Below, piece after piece: positions 8,437 through 15,497 of a stretch of 25,922 bases of DNA. The DNA comes from JAVBNO01 sp031551485. Its GTDB lineage: Bacteria > Bacillota > Clostridia > Oscillospirales > Ruminococcaceae. Under the pieces are notes generated by a model. The model made no database searches. It saw only the letters and a list, made by a program, of their open reading frames with translations, and had not been told where the DNA came from. Each line of letters starts with the position of its first letter. The first letter of the stretch is position 1. Made by a program: the position numbers and the translations under genes. Location: contig JAVBNO010000036.1 in the NCBI GenBank assembly GCA_031551485.1, positions 1-25,922 of the forward strand. Reading direction: 5' to 3'.

Positions 8437-8946
8437 TTAAACGGGCGCAGGCAAAAGGGGCAGCTCGTGGACTATAAGGGGGGCGGGGACAGACTTCTTT
8501 TTCCATTTGTCGCCCAGAAAACGCATTGATTCGGTACGGTCCGCCATCCGGCGACCCAACAGCGCCCGGGAGCGGTAGCGGTCAAACACCAGCCGCACGG
8601 TGATGGCGGCCGGGATGGCAGCCACCGAACCGGCCACAGCAGCGACCCCCGCGCCGACAGCGATGGCAGCCCCACTTTTCAGGGTGCGGTAGGCGGCATC
8701 TTTGGCGCCACTGCTGCCTCTTTTGTGTCCCAAAACGACCCGGGTTCCTTCGGTCGCCACAATGATGACGAAAGGCAGCGCCAATGATATTTGATTGAGC
8801 ACCTCGGCCACACTGCCAAAGGCGTCCAGTAAGCCTAAATCGACAGCGAATTCATCGGCGTGGCTTAGCCCTGCGGCCACCATATCGATGACACCGTCTT
8901 TTTGACGCTTGCGGTAAAGCTCGCACAACTCGCGATATGTTGCCAT
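8437..8946 (-). CDS. Hypothetical membrane-associated protein
   Basis: 169 residues from the ATG at 8946, chosen because AGGAGG (8957-8962) lies 10 bases away; an ATG at 8955 is only one base from that site. I do not recognise the family. The first half is helical and mixed in charge (ATYRELCELYRKRQKDGV). Two hydrophobic stretches follow: a moderate one near LALPFVIIVATEG, and an Ala/Gly/Val-rich one of about 30 residues around AVGAGVAAVAGSVAAIPAAI. The end is basic (KWKKK) and proline-containing. It lies 62 bases after another small membrane protein gene on the same strand, and the two probably share a promoter. The glycine-rich hydrophobic segment resembles those in membrane-inserting or glycine-zipper proteins, but this is only a resemblance. 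Confidence 0.65.
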   Translation of the reverse strand: MATYRELCELYRKRQKDGVIDMVAAGLSHADEFAVDLGLLDAFGSVAEVLNQISLALPFVIIVATEGTRVVLGHKRGSSGAKDAAYRTLKSGAAIAVGAGVAAVAGSVAAIPAAITVRLVFDRYRSRALLGRRMADRTESMRFLGDKWKKKSVPAPLIVHELPLLPAPV

Positions 8947-9008
8947 TCTGTCCATTCCTCCTGTGTCAACATCCTGACGCCGGTATTTCGGCATGCCTTA
9001 CTGCCATG

Positions 9009-9398
9009 TTATGCCAACATCTTAATGATGGCGACGACGACAACCGCCACAGCGATGATGCCCGCCAGCCAGGTAATCTGGCGCAGAACTGATACAGTTG
9101 CCGCCCGCTTGCCCACATTTTTTTCAAGATCGTAAATGCGGCGCTCCAACTTGGTAAGCTGATCCTTCAGTTTTTGATTGTTGCGGTCCAGCCGCTCCTG
9201 ATCATCACTGATGCCCTCGATTACCATGGCTACTTCGCTGGAAAACTCTTCCACCATAGTGGTCACATCTTTGCCACGGATGGTATTAATGGCCGACCGC
9301 AAAAAGCTTTCCGGCTTTCGATCGGGTTGTTCAAGTTGGAAATCCAACGTCCCCAGCGTTTCCGTTGTTTCGGATAAATCTTCCCGGTATTCTTCCAT
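9009..9398 (-). CDS. Hypothetical tail-anchored coiled-coil protein
   Basis: 129 residues from the ATG at 9398, which has AGGTGG 9 bases upstream; the alternative ATG at 9425 has no ribosome binding site. I recognise no family. An acidic N-terminus leads into a likely coiled coil (residues about 60-105, with heptad-like spacing in ERLDRNNQKLKDQLTKLER), then a single hydrophobic segment near the end (ITWLAGIIAVAVVVVAIIK), leaving only a few residues after it. This topology suggests a C-terminally anchored protein with its coiled coil in the cytoplasm. It is first in a two-gene unit behind a consensus promoter. Membrane organisation or scaffolding is possible but untested. Confidence 0.7.
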   Translation of the reverse strand: MEEYREDLSETTETLGTLDFQLEQPDRKPESFLRSAINTIRGKDVTTMVEEFSSEVAMVIEGISDDQERLDRNNQKLKDQLTKLERRIYDLEKNVGKRAATVSVLRQITWLAGIIAVAVVVVAIIKMLA

Positions 9399-9506
9399 TT
9401 TCACACGCCACCTTATTGTTCCCATTCGCCATTTTTGCGGGCGCTATGGTGTCTTTATCCCCTCTTCCCCGCCCCGCCTTTTTGAGGCGGCGGGCCAATT
9501 GCCATC

Positions 9507-9535
9507 ATTATACAAAATCATTGGGAATTTCGCAA
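9507..9535 (-). promoter_or_regulatory. Promoter of the 9398-8437 gene pair
   Basis: On the minus strand a perfect -10 TATAAT (9507-9512) is 17 bases from a -35 TTGCGA (9530-9535). The leader to the ATG at 9398 would be about 100 bases and contains a short GC-rich hairpin (CCGCC/GGCGG around 9475-9490) without a following T run. Confidence 0.75.
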
Positions 9536-9624
9536 GTTTTTCCTGTATAGCTCCGGCGCAAACGCCAAAGGGAAAGAAGAAAAAGAGCCTGCCTGAAACC
9601 GCAAAATGAAATATACTATAATGG

Positions 9625-9655
9625 AAAACAAGACCCCCGCGGGAGGTCTTGTTTT
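9625..9655 (-). terminator. Terminator of the ABC-2 exporter operon
   Basis: Arms 9625-9635 and 9645-9655 pair perfectly over 11 bp around a 9-base GC-rich loop, and on the minus strand the downstream arm ends in TTGTTTT. It lies 13 bases after the permease stop codon. Confidence 0.75.
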
Positions 9656-9668
9656 GGCGCTTTATTAT

Positions 9669-10505
9669 TTACGCCCAAATGTCACTATCGGACAGGCGGG
9701 TGCGGTTGATGCGGGAGAAATCCACACGGGAAAAAACAATGGTGGCCAGCGTTAAAAACAAAACGCCGAACAGCAGGATAATGACCATACTGATCCAAGG
9801 CGTGATGGTAAATCCTCCAAAGGAAAAGGCCAATTGCTCGGCAATCAGGTCAGCGGTGGACAGGTGCGTCTTTTCCAATATGACGGTGCGGAAAAAGGCG
9901 GTTGTATAAGTCATAGGATTGAGATAAGCCACAAAACGTAACGCGCCGGGCAACAGGCTCAGGGGCAGATAAGCGCCGCACAGGAACGTGAGCGGCATTG
10001 TGATGGCGGCCTCGACAATTTGAAAAGTTTGGGCATTTTTGACCAGGGCGGCCAAAAAAAGGCCGAACGCGGAAAAGACAAGACCCACCAGCGCCATGAC
10101 AACAATGACGGCCAGGGGTGTCCAAATGGAAGTAAACCGCAGGCCAAGAAAAAAACCGATGACCAACACAATAATACCCTGCATGGTGGAAATGGTGGCA
10201 GCAGCGGAGAGCTGCCCAAAGGCGATTTGTACGCGCCGCACCGGGCTGACCAGCACTTCCTTCATAAAGCCGGAGACAATATCGGTAATGGTTGCGGACG
10301 CGATGCTGAGAGCGGTTTGGAACACATTGGTAATGACGATACCCGCCAACATATAATTGATAGGATCTTTGATATTTTCGACCCGAAAAACGGAACTGAA
10401 CACATAGAGAAAGAAAAACGGCATGATGACGGTAAAAACGAGCTGGATTCGATTGCGTAAAAATGTCTTGAGGCTGCGCACCCATAAAGCAGTGATAATT
10501 CTCAT
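9669..10505 (-). CDS. ABC-2 type transporter permease (DrrB-like)
   Basis: 278 residues with about six hydrophobic segments, the usual arrangement for ABC-2 permeases. The N-terminus (WVRSLKTFLRNRIQLVFTVIMP) and the LCGAYLPLSLLPGALRFVAYLNPMTY region (quoted here only in part: NPMTYTT) match the daunorubicin-resistance/polysaccharide-export type. It forms the membrane channel of an exporter with the ATPase encoded just upstream (3 bases apart). The ribosome binding site is weak, so translation is probably coupled to the ATPase gene. The substrate cannot be inferred; relatives export drugs, lipids or peptides. A terminator follows. Confidence 0.9.
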   Translation of the reverse strand: MRIITALWVRSLKTFLRNRIQLVFTVIMPFFFLYVFSSVFRVENIKDPINYMLAGIVITNVFQTALSIASATITDIVSGFMKEVLVSPVRRVQIAFGQLSAAATISTMQGIIVLVIGFFLGLRFTSIWTPLAVIVVMALVGLVFSAFGLFLAALVKNAQTFQIVEAAITMPLTFLCGAYLPLSLLPGALRFVAYLNPMTYTTAFFRTVILEKTHLSTADLIAEQLAFSFGGFTITPWISMVIILLFGVLFLTLATIVFSRVDFSRINRTRLSDSDIWA

Positions 10506-10508
10506 GTT

Positions 10509-11423
10509 TTATACCCGTATATCCTTTCCCGTAATCGCCAAAAATACGTCGTTCAGCGTTCCCTTTTTGATTTCCATGTCGGTGATGGCGTCCTTTTGCG
10601 CCGCCAGCACATCCAAAAGAGCGGTCATATTCTCCACAACCACCGAGTAATGGGTCGTCTTTTGTTTGTATTCCATGTTGTGCCGGTGCAGCAAGGCCTC
10701 CAGCGCCTGGGAATCGTTGGTGGTAATGTAGGCTTTGTCTTTGGTGTACTGCTTTTTGAGACGGTAGGGCGTATCCATCGCCACAATTTTGCCCCCGTCG
10801 ATGACAGCAACCTTTTGACAAATTTCCGCCTCATCCATATAGTGGGTGGTCAAAAAGATGGTCATATTATTTTCTTTTTTCAGCTTGACAATGTAATCCC
10901 ACATATGGGCCCGGGTTTGGGGGTCAAGGCCTGTGGTGGGCTCGTCGAGAAACAGCACTTTGGGAATGTGCAGAAGGCTGCGGGCAATTTCTACCCGGCG
11001 CTTCATGCCGCCGGAAAGGGCACTGACCATTTTTTTGCGCCAGTCCAACAAATCTACCACGCCCAAGGCAAACTCGATGCGTTGGGACATCTGATTCTTG
11101 GGGATATTGTAAAAGTGGCAGTGCATTTGCAGATTTTCTTCCAGGGTCATTTTGGTATCGAGGGTGGGCTCCTGAAACACGACACCGATGACTTTGCGTA
11201 CATCCGCCTTTTGGCGGGTGACATCTTTGCCGTCAATGTACATCTCACCCTCGGTTTTATCAAAGATGGTGCATAGGGTATTAATGGTGGTGCTTTTTCC
11301 GGCGCCATTGGGGCCCAAAAAACCAAATATACTCCCCTCTTCCACCGTAAAGGAGATATCATCTACAGCGGTAAAATTGCCGTAGCGTTTTGTAAAATTT
11401 TTGACTTCTATGATATTACCCAT
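10509..11423 (-). CDS. ABC transporter ATP-binding protein (DrrA-like)
   Basis: 304 residues from the ATG at 11423 (GAAGGG about 9 bases upstream), preferred to an in-frame start at 11465. Walker A is GPNGAGKST at residues 37-45, the Q-loop is in VVFQEPTLD, the signature is LSGGMKRR, Walker B is VLFLDEPTTGLD, and the switch His is in TTHYMDEAE. The roughly 80-residue C-terminal extension is the usual DrrA-type accessory domain. It energises the ABC-2 permease encoded directly downstream. It is divergent from the radical SAM gene, with about 205 bases between the two start codons. I could not find a convincing promoter for this operon. Confidence 0.94.
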   Translation of the reverse strand: MGNIIEVKNFTKRYGNFTAVDDISFTVEEGSIFGFLGPNGAGKSTTINTLCTIFDKTEGEMYIDGKDVTRQKADVRKVIGVVFQEPTLDTKMTLEENLQMHCHFYNIPKNQMSQRIEFALGVVDLLDWRKKMVSALSGGMKRRVEIARSLLHIPKVLFLDEPTTGLDPQTRAHMWDYIVKLKKENNMTIFLTTHYMDEAEICQKVAVIDGGKIVAMDTPYRLKKQYTKDKAYITTNDSQALEALLHRHNMEYKQKTTHYSVVVENMTALLDVLAAQKDAITDMEIKKGTLNDVFLAITGKDIRV

Positions 11424-11562
11424 AACTCGTCCCTTCTTGCATACTTTGCATTGCCCGCTTATCATAGCATAAGTATGGGTAAAAATCGAGAGGTAGCTGA
11501 CTGTTGCTACAATTCATGTATCATTTGTTACACATTTTTCATTTTTTGAGATGCCTTTTGAG

Positions 11563-11591
11563 TTGACAGGGACTATAGCAGCACCTATTAT
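11563..11591 (+). promoter_or_regulatory. Promoter of the radical SAM gene
   Basis: A perfect -35 TTGACA (11563-11568), a 17-base spacer and a -10 TATTAT (11586-11591). The predicted start, near 11598, lies downstream of the longest in-frame start codon (11551), so it also argues that translation begins at the ATG at 11629. Confidence 0.8.
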
Positions 11592-11628
11592 AAAATTAGG
11601 AAAATATGTATGTGCGTGGGGGTGCAGC

Positions 11629-12696
11629 ATGAATTTACCATTTGGAGCCGTTTTCAACGGCGAGGTTGACCGTGTGTTGCAAATTGCGTTGCAGGCCATG
11701 TACGATTTTCCACTTTCGACCCCAGTACTGATGCGGATTTTGGCTAGGCAGCTGCATGCAACTCAACTGCGGAATGCAAACGCAAAAAAAGGTATACAAG
11801 TTCCGCCACTGCTTATTGTGAGTACAACGGGTCAATGCAACCTGGATTGCAGCGAATGTTACGCCGGCGGCAATCATGCGGACAAAGTGGGCATGAATCG
11901 GAAGCAAGTCGAAAAGCTGTTGAATGAAGTGGAGGAGGCCGGATGCTCAGGTGTGCTTGTAACAGGGGGTGAACCTCTGCTGCATCCTGTCTGGCTGGAA
12001 GTGTTGGGTGTGCATGATGAGCTGCTGAGCCTTGTGTTTACCAACGGTACTTTGTTTGACGAGGCGCGGGTGGCGTGGTTCGGCAAACATCGCCACATCA
12101 TTCCTCTTCTCAGCATTGAGGGCAGCCGTGAAGCCACAGATGAACGGCGCGGCGCCGGCGTCTGGGATAAAATCGGCCAAGCAATGGCGGCCCTGTATCA
12201 AAATAAGATTCCCTTTGGCGTATCCATTATCACAGGAGGGCATAATATCGAATCTGTCACCTCCCAGCATTTTATCCACACAATGATGAAGCTGGGCTGC
12301 CGGGTATTTGCTTATTCGGAGTATGTCCCAATGGATGGCGCAAACAGCATGGATGTGCTTTCAGAGGCGCAAAAACAGTGGCTGGACGCATACTGCCGGC
12401 TGCAACCCGCCCAGCAGGGCGCGCTGTTTGTCACTTTTCCCGGTAACGAGGAGTTATTCGCGGGGTGTGCGGCGGCTGGTCGGGGATTCGTTCACATCAG
12501 CGCCTCGGGCGCCATGGAACCGTGTCCCTTTGCCCCTTATTCTGATACCAATGTTTGTGACTCCTCTTTTTTGGAAGCGTTGCAATCGCCGTTATTGGCC
12601 GTCGTCCGCGACAACAGCAGCTTGCTGCACAAGGGTGAGGGCGGATGTCCCCTGCGGGTCAAAAAAGATCTTGTGCAGCAGTGGATGCAGAAATAG
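11629..12696 (+). CDS. Radical SAM protein with SPASM-like C-terminus
   Basis: 355 residues from the ATG at 11629 (GGGGG 6 bases upstream, and the only start downstream of the promoter). The [4Fe-4S]-SAM motif CNLDCSEC places Cys70, Cys74 and Cys77, and VTGGEP at 111-116 is the SAM-contacting GGEP motif. The C-terminus has Cys280, Cys299, Cys310 and Cys340 in a SPASM-like spacing around SASGAMEPCPFAPY, which should bind an auxiliary iron-sulfur cluster. Enzymes of this class modify peptides, proteins or cofactors. It ends in TAG. It stands alone with its own promoter and terminator, divergent from an ABC exporter and upstream of a collagen-like gene. No credible precursor peptide is visible nearby. 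The substrate is unknown. Confidence 0.9.
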   Translation: MNLPFGAVFNGEVDRVLQIALQAMYDFPLSTPVLMRILARQLHATQLRNANAKKGIQVPPLLIVSTTGQCNLDCSECYAGGNHADKVGMNRKQVEKLLNEVEEAGCSGVLVTGGEPLLHPVWLEVLGVHDELLSLVFTNGTLFDEARVAWFGKHRHIIPLLSIEGSREATDERRGAGVWDKIGQAMAALYQNKIPFGVSIITGGHNIESVTSQHFIHTMMKLGCRVFAYSEYVPMDGANSMDVLSEAQKQWLDAYCRLQPAQQGALFVTFPGNEELFAGCAAAGRGFVHISASGAMEPCPFAPYSDTNVCDSSFLEALQSPLLAVVRDNSSLLHKGEGGCPLRVKKDLVQQWMQK

Positions 12697-12787
12697 CAGC
12701 CCATTCAATCATCACGAATTTTCCCACATTCCTTTTCCAAAAGATGGCTGTGGTCATCTGTTATACACTTCATTTTAAAGCTGTTTT

Positions 12788-12829
12788 AAAGACGTTGGCA
12801 CTTGCCTTGTGGCAAAGGCCAACGTCTTT
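12788..12829 (+). terminator. Terminator of the radical SAM gene
   Basis: Arms 12788-12799 and 12818-12829 pair perfectly over 12 bp. The 18-base loop contains an inner five-pair hairpin (12802-12806 with 12811-12815). The downstream arm runs into TTTTT. Confidence 0.85.
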
Positions 12830-12914
12830 TTACTGCCTAATCATATCGCATTGGCGCCTTTTCTACCTTGATGCATTCATTTTGCCTGATAAGCGATTGT
12901 TCACTTGGTCAAGC

Positions 12915-12940
12915 ACTTTTTTCGACTTTTTACATACTAT
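12915..12940 (+). promoter_or_regulatory. Possible sigma-K-type promoter for the collagen-like gene
   Basis: CATACTAT (12933-12940) fits the CATAnnnT core of mother-cell sigma-K -10 elements, and an AC at 12915-12916 lies 16 bases upstream, as in that consensus. The consensus is short and chance matches are common. It would leave a leader of about 145 bases. Confidence 0.25.
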
Positions 12941-13092
12941 GTACCGAGGGGGCGCTGGGGGCGTCCGGACAAGGAATTCGATTGAATAATCGGCCAAATT
13001 CAAGCAAGGTATGTTGAAACAACGGTCGCTCGTCAGCTGCTCCCGCAATTAAAGTCAATGAACGTATCAAGAAACGGCTTTGGCCAGAAAAG

Positions 13093-14130
13093 ATGATTAA
13101 TATGAACGACAAAGATTTGCAGGAAAACTCTTTTGATGAAAAAAAAGACCGAGACTGTAATGTGAACTGCGCTGCCTGCAACCAGTGCAACGGCAAAAAT
13201 TGCTGCTGTTGTCCTGGTCCGCAAGGTCCACAAGGACCAAAAGGTCCTCAGGGTCCAAAAGGATGCACCGGCGACCGCGGCCCGGCAGGGCCACAGGGGC
13301 CAACAGGGCCGGTGGGGCCCACAGGGGCGCAGGGTCCGGCGGGGCCGCAGGGACAAGCCGGTCCAATAGGACCCAGCGGGCCCGCAGGGCCTGTTGGGCC
13401 GACAGGTTCAGAAGGTCCGGCAGGCCCGGAAGGCCCAATGGGACCCGCTGGCTTACAGGGCGAAATGGGGCCGGCAGGCGTGGAAGGTCCCGCAGGTCCG
13501 GAAGGCCCGGCAGGCCCGGAAGGCCCAGAAGGCCCGATGGGGCCCGCAGGCCCGCAAGGTGAAGTAGGGCCGGCAGGCGTGGAAGGTCCCGCAGGATCGG
13601 CAGGGCCAGAAGGCCCAACGGGACCCGCAGGCCCGGTGGGCCCAATGGGTGTGGAAGGCCCAATGGGACCCGAGGGACCGGTAGGCCCGGTGGGGCCGCA
13701 AGGCCCGGCAGGCTCGGACGGCCGCAACGAGGCACTGTATGCTTTTTCTTTCGCTGTGCAGGAAATTCCGTCAGGCGGCAAAGTTTCATTTGATCAGGGT
13801 GCCATTCTTTCACGTAATGCCACCGCGCTCAATTTTTCCGCTATGGACACCATTCAACTTTTGGAGCCTGGCAATTATTTTGTCACCACTTATTTGATGC
13901 CCCATTCTGCCGGCAGCACATTTGCCCTGTTTGTCGATGAAGAGGAAGTGTATGGCTCCCGCTATACGGCCATTAACTCTACCAATATCCCTGCCCAGCA
14001 TTTGATTGTGCTGGAGGATGTTCCCAAAGACTTGAGTTTGCGCAATGTGGGTTCCCGCAGCGAGCTTACCCAAGCCGGGCTTTTGGAAAACACAGTAACC
14101 GCGTCCATTCTTGTCGATTTTTTTGAATAA
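13093..14130 (+). CDS. Collagen-like protein with Cys-rich N-terminus and BclA-like C-terminal domain
   Basis: 345 residues. Residues 1-40 are charged, then Cys-rich (eight Cys between 22 and 40, ending CCCC). Residues 42-212 are 57 uninterrupted Gly-X-Y triplets, mostly GPA, GPE, GPV, GPM and GPQ, which should form a collagen-type triple helix. Residues 213-345 form a globular domain with alternating beta-like segments (YAFSF, FVTTYLM, TFALFVDEE, SILVDFFE), like the trimerising C-terminal domains of BclA-type exosporium proteins. There is no signal peptide, as expected for a spore-coat or exosporium protein made in the mother cell. The ribosome binding site is weak, and the ATG at 13102 is an equally possible start. 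A terminator follows. Surface role is inference. Confidence 0.88.
   Translation: MINMNDKDLQENSFDEKKDRDCNVNCAACNQCNGKNCCCCPGPQGPQGPKGPQGPKGCTGDRGPAGPQGPTGPVGPTGAQGPAGPQGQAGPIGPSGPAGPVGPTGSEGPAGPEGPMGPAGLQGEMGPAGVEGPAGPEGPAGPEGPEGPMGPAGPQGEVGPAGVEGPAGSAGPEGPTGPAGPVGPMGVEGPMGPEGPVGPVGPQGPAGSDGRNEALYAFSFAVQEIPSGGKVSFDQGAILSRNATALNFSAMDTIQLLEPGNYFVTTYLMPHSAGSTFALFVDEEEVYGSRYTAINSTNIPAQHLIVLEDVPKDLSLRNVGSRSELTQAGLLENTVTASILVDFFE
13216..13728 (+). repeat. Gly-X-Y coding repeat region
   Basis: 57 consecutive nine-base units encode Gly-X-Y. Longer-range duplication is also visible: a 29-base segment at 13468-13496 recurs identically at 13567-13595, exactly 99 bases (11 triplets) later. Triplets have glutamate in the Y position often in the second half, and Lys or Gln mainly at the start. 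Confidence 0.9.
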
Positions 14131-14214
14131 AAGCCAAGCGAGAGCATGCCCAATTCCTTGCGGCAGCATTGGCAGCCGTTTGTGATTTAACGGATTGATA
14201 GCGTCGCCACGCGC

Positions 14215-14253
14215 AAAAACTGCGCCTCTTAACACAAGAGAGGCGCAGTTTTT
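14215..14253. terminator. Bidirectional terminator
   Basis: A 15-bp perfect stem (14215-14229 with 14239-14253) around a 9-base loop has five A residues on one flank and five T residues on the other. It can end transcription of the collagen-like gene from the left and of the 15968-14276 gene run from the right. Confidence 0.9.
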
Positions 14254-14275
14254 GTGTGAAACCGATTATGGTGGG

Positions 14276-14563
14276 TTATGCTTTTGTACTGTCTTCTGTT
14301 TTGATACGCTGAATTTCTTGTTGCAGGCTTTCAATTTCGGCCATAGCCGCTTTAATCTCTTCGCAAAGGCCGGAAGCTGTGGCATCCAGTGTATCGCCCG
14401 TGTTAAATTTCCCCCAGGTGTAGTCGCCCAATTTCACTTTGAGCGCGGCAATTTCTTTGTTCTTGTCGCTTACTTTGCCATTCAGGCGGGTGATATCCAA
14501 CATATCGCCGGTTTTTTCTTTTGCGTTTTTTGCAATATCGCCCAGTTTGTCAAGAAAAGCCAT
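14276..14563 (-). CDS. Small coiled-coil protein
   Basis: 95 residues, start ATG 14563 with GAGGAGG 7 bases upstream. The N-terminus MAFLDKLGDIAKNAKEKTGD is amphipathic. The rest is two probable helices (KVSDKNKEIAALKVKLGDY and the Glu/Gln-rich end around EIESLQQEIQRI) separated by a DTLDATASGLCEE segment. I recall small proteins of this pattern next to zinc-ribbon genes in Clostridia, where they are uncharacterised. It is the last gene of a four-gene run and follows the HTH protein by 20 bases. No enzyme motif is visible. Confidence 0.75.
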   Translation of the reverse strand: MAFLDKLGDIAKNAKEKTGDMLDITRLNGKVSDKNKEIAALKVKLGDYTWGKFNTGDTLDATASGLCEEIKAAMAEIESLQQEIQRIKTEDSTKA

Positions 14564-14583
14564 TCTGTAACCTCCTCAGATCA

Positions 14584-14922
14584 TCATGCCTGCCATTCCC
14601 CCATGGGAATATCACTGTTACTTTTCTCAAGGATGCCGTAGAAATGGACAAGCTGAGAAGCGTTTTGCACACCCAATTTCCCAAATACATCCTGTTTGAT
14701 GGCATTGACCGCCGGCTGGGTTTTCAGCAATGTTTCCGCAATCCAGCGGGAACTATATCCGGCCCGCAGCCAATTATAGATTTGTTGTTCATCGTAAGAG
14801 AGCGTCTCGACCCGGCGGTGTTTTTCCTCCGGCGTGTTTTGGGAAGAGATGTGGGGCGTGTTTTTCCACAAGGGAGTATATGAACCTATGCCAAAAATCC
14901 ATTTTACAAACTGAAACGTCAC
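14584..14922 (-). CDS. Small HTH protein with LuxR/GerE-like domain
   Basis: 112 residues from a GTG at 14922 with AGGAGG 5 bases upstream. Residues 41-97 resemble a LuxR/GerE helix-turn-helix: an LSYDEQQIYNWLRAGYS segment aligns with the LTPREKQV...AGYT pattern of the large regulator at 16157-17650, and GKLGVQNASQLV aligns with its KLGINSRVEL end. The first 40 residues hold no receiver or sensor domain, only a short, partly hydrophobic stretch (FVKWIFGIGSY). It therefore lacks a regulatory input of its own, or takes it from a partner protein. It sits between a zinc-ribbon membrane protein and a coiled-coil protein. DNA binding is inferred from the HTH; the target is unknown. Confidence 0.65.
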   Translation of the reverse strand: MTFQFVKWIFGIGSYTPLWKNTPHISSQNTPEEKHRRVETLSYDEQQIYNWLRAGYSSRWIAETLLKTQPAVNAIKQDVFGKLGVQNASQLVHFYGILEKSNSDIPMGEWQA

Positions 14923-14959
14923 ACACGCCTCCTATCCAGGATTGATGCAGCGCTTACAA

Positions 14960-15451
14960 TTATTTGATGATTCTGATTTTGCCAATGATGGGCAGTTCTT
15001 TGGCCTTGCCTGTAAAACCGTTGATTAAACCCAAAACGCCCAAAACGCCAATGCCGATCCAAAGTACAGTAAAAATGATGGAGACAATGCCAAACACCGT
15101 GGGCGAGACGAACAGCAAAATGCCGGTTAAAATGGAAGAGATGATGCTGAACGCGACACAAAGAATTACCAGCACCAATGCCTGGTTCGCGTGGAAACGG
15201 CCATATTTGGAATTGGGACATGCCAACAGCGGCAAGAAGAAAAGGAAATAAGCCAGACCGCCCATGACTTTGTTGGTTTCGATGTCTGCCGGGTCCATGC
15301 CGCCGGTCTCGTCTTTGGTATTGGTCGCCAGGTTCTTCAAATTGTCCACTGTACTTTTGGGGGCCTCTGCTCCACCCACGGCTGTGCCGCAGTTACCGCA
15401 AAATTGCCTGCCTTCTTCTAACGTGACACCGCATTTTTCACAAGTCGCCAT
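14960..15451 (-). CDS. Zinc-ribbon membrane protein (DUF4870-like)
   Basis: 163 residues, start ATG 15451 with GGAGG 7 bases upstream. The N-terminal zinc ribbon has Cys4, Cys7, Cys18 and Cys21 (CEKCG and CGNCG). A polar linker is followed by three hydrophobic segments. The core ACPNSKYGRFHANQALVL is typical of the DUF4870/TIC20-like membrane family, in which a charged loop follows the first membrane helix. It lies in the inner membrane with the ribbon probably cytoplasmic. It is second in the four-gene run, between another zinc-ribbon protein and the small HTH protein. The function of these proteins is not known. Confidence 0.8.
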   Translation of the reverse strand: MATCEKCGVTLEEGRQFCGNCGTAVGGAEAPKSTVDNLKNLATNTKDETGGMDPADIETNKVMGGLAYFLFFLPLLACPNSKYGRFHANQALVLVILCVAFSIISSILTGILLFVSPTVFGIVSIIFTVLWIGIGVLGVLGLINGFTGKAKELPIIGKIRIIK

Positions 15452-15497
15452 TACAATTCCTCCACTTCAATATTAAATGATATGGTTGTGCCCAGAC

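Larger units (their letters stand above)
12697..13092 (+). other. 396-base intergenic region
   Basis: It lies between the radical SAM gene and the collagen-like gene. It holds the radical SAM terminator (12788-12829) and a possible late-sporulation promoter (12915-12940). The remaining bases, including a G-rich stretch near 12946-12965, show no gene that I can support. Confidence 0.6.

Noticed and set aside
9850..10821. Minus-strand open frame of 323 codons overlapping both ABC exporter genes
   Set aside because: It is in another frame of two clearly recognisable genes and crosses their junction; no domain is visible.
11475..11549. A 24-residue Cys-rich open frame upstream of the radical SAM gene, a possible precursor peptide
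   Set aside because: It has no ribosome binding site, ends before the TTGACA promoter of the radical SAM gene, and has no leader/core organisation. It is not supported as a gene.
12863..13048. Short minus-strand open frame in the gap before the collagen-like gene, possibly a mobile-element remnant
   Set aside because: No ribosome binding site, no recognised motif, and no flanking repeats that would indicate an insertion or attachment site.
13216..13728. Repeat array that could be mistaken for CRISPR or a minisatellite
   Set aside because: The units are nine-base Gly-X-Y codon triplets without unique spacers, in frame throughout a coding sequence.
13097..13813. Minus-strand Pro/Leu/Arg-rich open frames over the collagen region
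   Set aside because: They are the antisense reading of the Gly-X-Y repeat; the repeat keeps several frames open.
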